Shown here: positions 62,768-64,000 of the stretch, in pieces
How positions within the stretch are numbered: position 1 is the first letter of the stretch
Layout: each line of letters opens with the position of its first letter
DNA from: an uncultured Spartobacteria bacterium
GTDB lineage: Bacteria; Verrucomicrobiota; Verrucomicrobiia; Chthoniobacterales; Chthoniobacteraceae
Direction: 5' to 3'
Length of the DNA stretch: 64,000 nt
NCBI GenBank assembly: GCA_903882875.1
Contig: CAIRYQ010000115.1
Location: 1-64,000, forward strand
Translations under genes and position numbers: made by a program
Notes under the pieces: generated by a model
Database searches by the model: none
Seen by the model: only the letters and a program-made list of their open reading frames with translations
Told to the model about the DNA's origin: nothing

Positions 62768-63775
62768 TCAGTTTGGCGGAATGAGCGGCGCCGCGTCCGT
62801 GATGCGCCGCCCATTTAGAGTCCATCGCTGTACGGCGTCCGCGTGGCCTTTGCGAAGTTGTCTGGAAAGCTCCGGCACGTCGCGTTTCTGCGCGATGAGA
62901 TCCTCGACGCCCGTCTCGCTGCAACTGAGCACCTCGAAGTGCCCCTTCTCGTCGCGCGGGCGTCCGATGATTCGGGAAAATCCGCGGACATTCTTTTCAA
63001 AATCCGCGGCCACCCCGCGCCGCGCGAGCACGAGGAAACTGTACGGCAGCGAGCGCATGTCTATGCCGAGTTCGCGGCCAAACTGCGACCAGCGTGCGTC
63101 GCGCGATGCCTCGGACGGCACGCGCGCGAAGTGATGGCACCAGTGCGCGGAATTTTCCGCCGCGAGCATCCCGCAGCGCGCGGCATGCGTGCAGGGCGCG
63201 ATGATTTCAAATTCCGCGAGCAGCTTCTCCCGCACGGAAATGAGTCGTCGGCTGTCCGCGTGTGTGCCCGCCTCGATCCAGATGATTTCCTGCGCGCGTC
63301 GGGCCGCTGCGATGAGGCGGTGTGCTGCCGCGTCGTCCGCTTCGTTCAGCACATGGCTCACGAGCAGCAGCGATCCGGCGGCCGCATCCGCCGCGTCTGA
63401 TTTCATCCGCGTGCGCAGCGCCGGGAAATTTTCCCGTGCGCGCGATTCCGCGAACCGCATCGCGAGCGGCGAGACATCCGTGAGCGTGAGCGACTCGAAT
63501 CCTTCCCACGCCGCGATCACACGGCGGCCAGCGATGCCGCTGCCGCAGCCCCAGTCCACGACGTTTTTTGCCGACGGGCGCCAGCCGCGCGCGTGCAACT
63601 CGGCGAGCACCGCGTCCCATTTCCACCCGATGCGCTCGCCGAAGCTCGCGTCGTAGAGCGCGAGTTCCGCGTCGCTTTTCCAGTAGCCGCCGCCGGCATT
63701 CGATCCATCGAGAAAGCGCGCGCGCAGTGCCGCAAGCGTGGCGAGTTCCTGGCGGGTAAAAGTGGGGCTCGCCAT
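62768..63775 (-). CDS. Rsm22-like small ribosomal subunit methyltransferase family protein
   Basis: The 335-residue protein has a SAM-type fold (VVDWGCGSGIAGRRVIAAW, then LTLTDVSPLAMRFAE). IIAPCTHAARCGML, then AHWCHHFARV, resembles the cysteine/histidine metal motif of the Rsm22 family. SYSFLVLARR-type ending (LPYSFLVLARRG) also fits. In mitochondria Rsm22/METTL17 supports small-subunit assembly with an Fe-S cluster; bacterial members are uncharacterised. It lies 64 bp before obg on the same strand, a plausible ribosome-assembly pair. Confidence 0.82.
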   Translation of the reverse strand: MASPTFTRQELATLAALRARFLDGSNAGGGYWKSDAELALYDASFGERIGWKWDAVLAELHARGWRPSAKNVVDWGCGSGIAGRRVIAAWEGFESLTLTDVSPLAMRFAESRARENFPALRTRMKSDAADAAAGSLLLVSHVLNEADDAAAHRLIAAARRAQEIIWIEAGTHADSRRLISVREKLLAEFEIIAPCTHAARCGMLAAENSAHWCHHFARVPSEASRDARWSQFGRELGIDMRSLPYSFLVLARRGVAADFEKNVRGFSRIIGRPRDEKGHFEVLSCSETGVEDLIAQKRDVPELSRQLRKGHADAVQRWTLNGRRITDAAPLIPPN

Positions 63776-63796
63776 CCGCGGGATGCCGGGCAGGGG

Positions 63797-63973
63797 TTAC
63801 CTGTCCTTGAGTTCCTTCTTCGGCTCGGGCTGTTCGCCGTTGCGGACCGCGGAGTAGTAGTCATTCCACTCGCCCTTGGGCTTTGGCGGCGAGAAGTCCT
63901 TCCTGTGCGTGACCATGTTGGAATTGCAGCCGACAAGCAGCATGAGGGCGATGGCGGGAACGAGAAATTTCAT
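63797..63973 (-). CDS. Small lipoprotein
   Basis: The 58-residue product starts MKFLVPAIALMLLVGCNSNM. The LVGC sequence is a lipobox, so lipidation at Cys16 and membrane anchoring are expected. The remainder is short, charged and proline-rich with no domain. The ATG at 63971-63973 was chosen because it places the lipobox correctly; an in-frame ATG further out at 63991 would add six residues. It lies 21 bp before the Rsm22-like gene on the same strand. Function unknown. Confidence 0.8.
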   Translation of the reverse strand: MKFLVPAIALMLLVGCNSNMVTHRKDFSPPKPKGEWNDYYSAVRNGEQPEPKKELKDR

Positions 63974-64000
63974 GGCCGCGCAGCGAAGCAAAGCGTGCGC

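Overview
The window reads as a high-GC Gram-negative chromosome segment. It is most likely from the Verrucomicrobia (PVC group), perhaps a Chthoniobacter-like or spartobacterial lineage. This is an inference from gene content: a DUF1501 Tat-exported protein, a secreted PVC-type beta-propeller protein, a DUF116-polyprenyl synthase fusion, Rho with a long disordered insert, an exosortase-EpsI type fusion, a Roco GTPase, and many palindromic intergenic repeats. No rRNA or tRNA gene was seen. Many genes lack a clear Shine-Dalgarno sequence. I ran no database search; product names come from recognisable motifs.

Left part (1-12.9 kb). An Fn3-type protein and an H1-like/HTH protein flank a repeat-rich stretch. 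They are followed by a large membrane-anchored LRR-Roc-COR protein (Roco), an Old Yellow Enzyme reductase, an amino-acid permease, a secreted beta-propeller protein and a DUF116-isoprenyl synthase fusion.

Central part (12.9-46.9 kb). This is a very large surface-polysaccharide locus. It holds nucleotide-sugar enzymes (GDP-mannose 3,5-epimerase-like, two further epimerases, a Gfo/Idh/MocA dehydrogenase, a DegT aminotransferase), a WecB/TagA/CpsF transferase, a Wzx-like flippase and a Wzy-like polymerase. It also holds about ten glycosyltransferases, acyl- and acetyltransferases, an AsnB-type amidotransferase and a carbamoyltransferase. Inserted between the sugar dehydrogenase and the sugar aminotransferase is an AT-richer cassette: acyl carrier protein, KAS III, SDR reductase, second KAS III, an unknown protein and a GNAT. 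I read it as a private acyl-chain pathway that decorates an amino sugar. This is the most interesting system in the window. Other oddities are a GT9-GT4 fusion, a truncated GT4, a probable methyltransferase remnant, and a ten-G run inside the polymerase gene.

Right part (47-64 kb). A membrane TPR protein is coupled to an exosortase-EpsI type fusion. Then come a metallophosphoesterase, a deacetylase/GNAT pair that overlaps by 4 bp, homoserine dehydrogenase, a DUF1501 protein and a PhoR-like kinase. Housekeeping genes follow: Rho, NfeD-like, Obg, an Rsm22-like methyltransferase and a small lipoprotein.

Repeats. At least six kinds of palindromic or tandem repeat lie between genes. One 185-bp palindromic element is present twice, at 8.2 kb and 27.8 kb, in opposite orientation and with exactly the same length.
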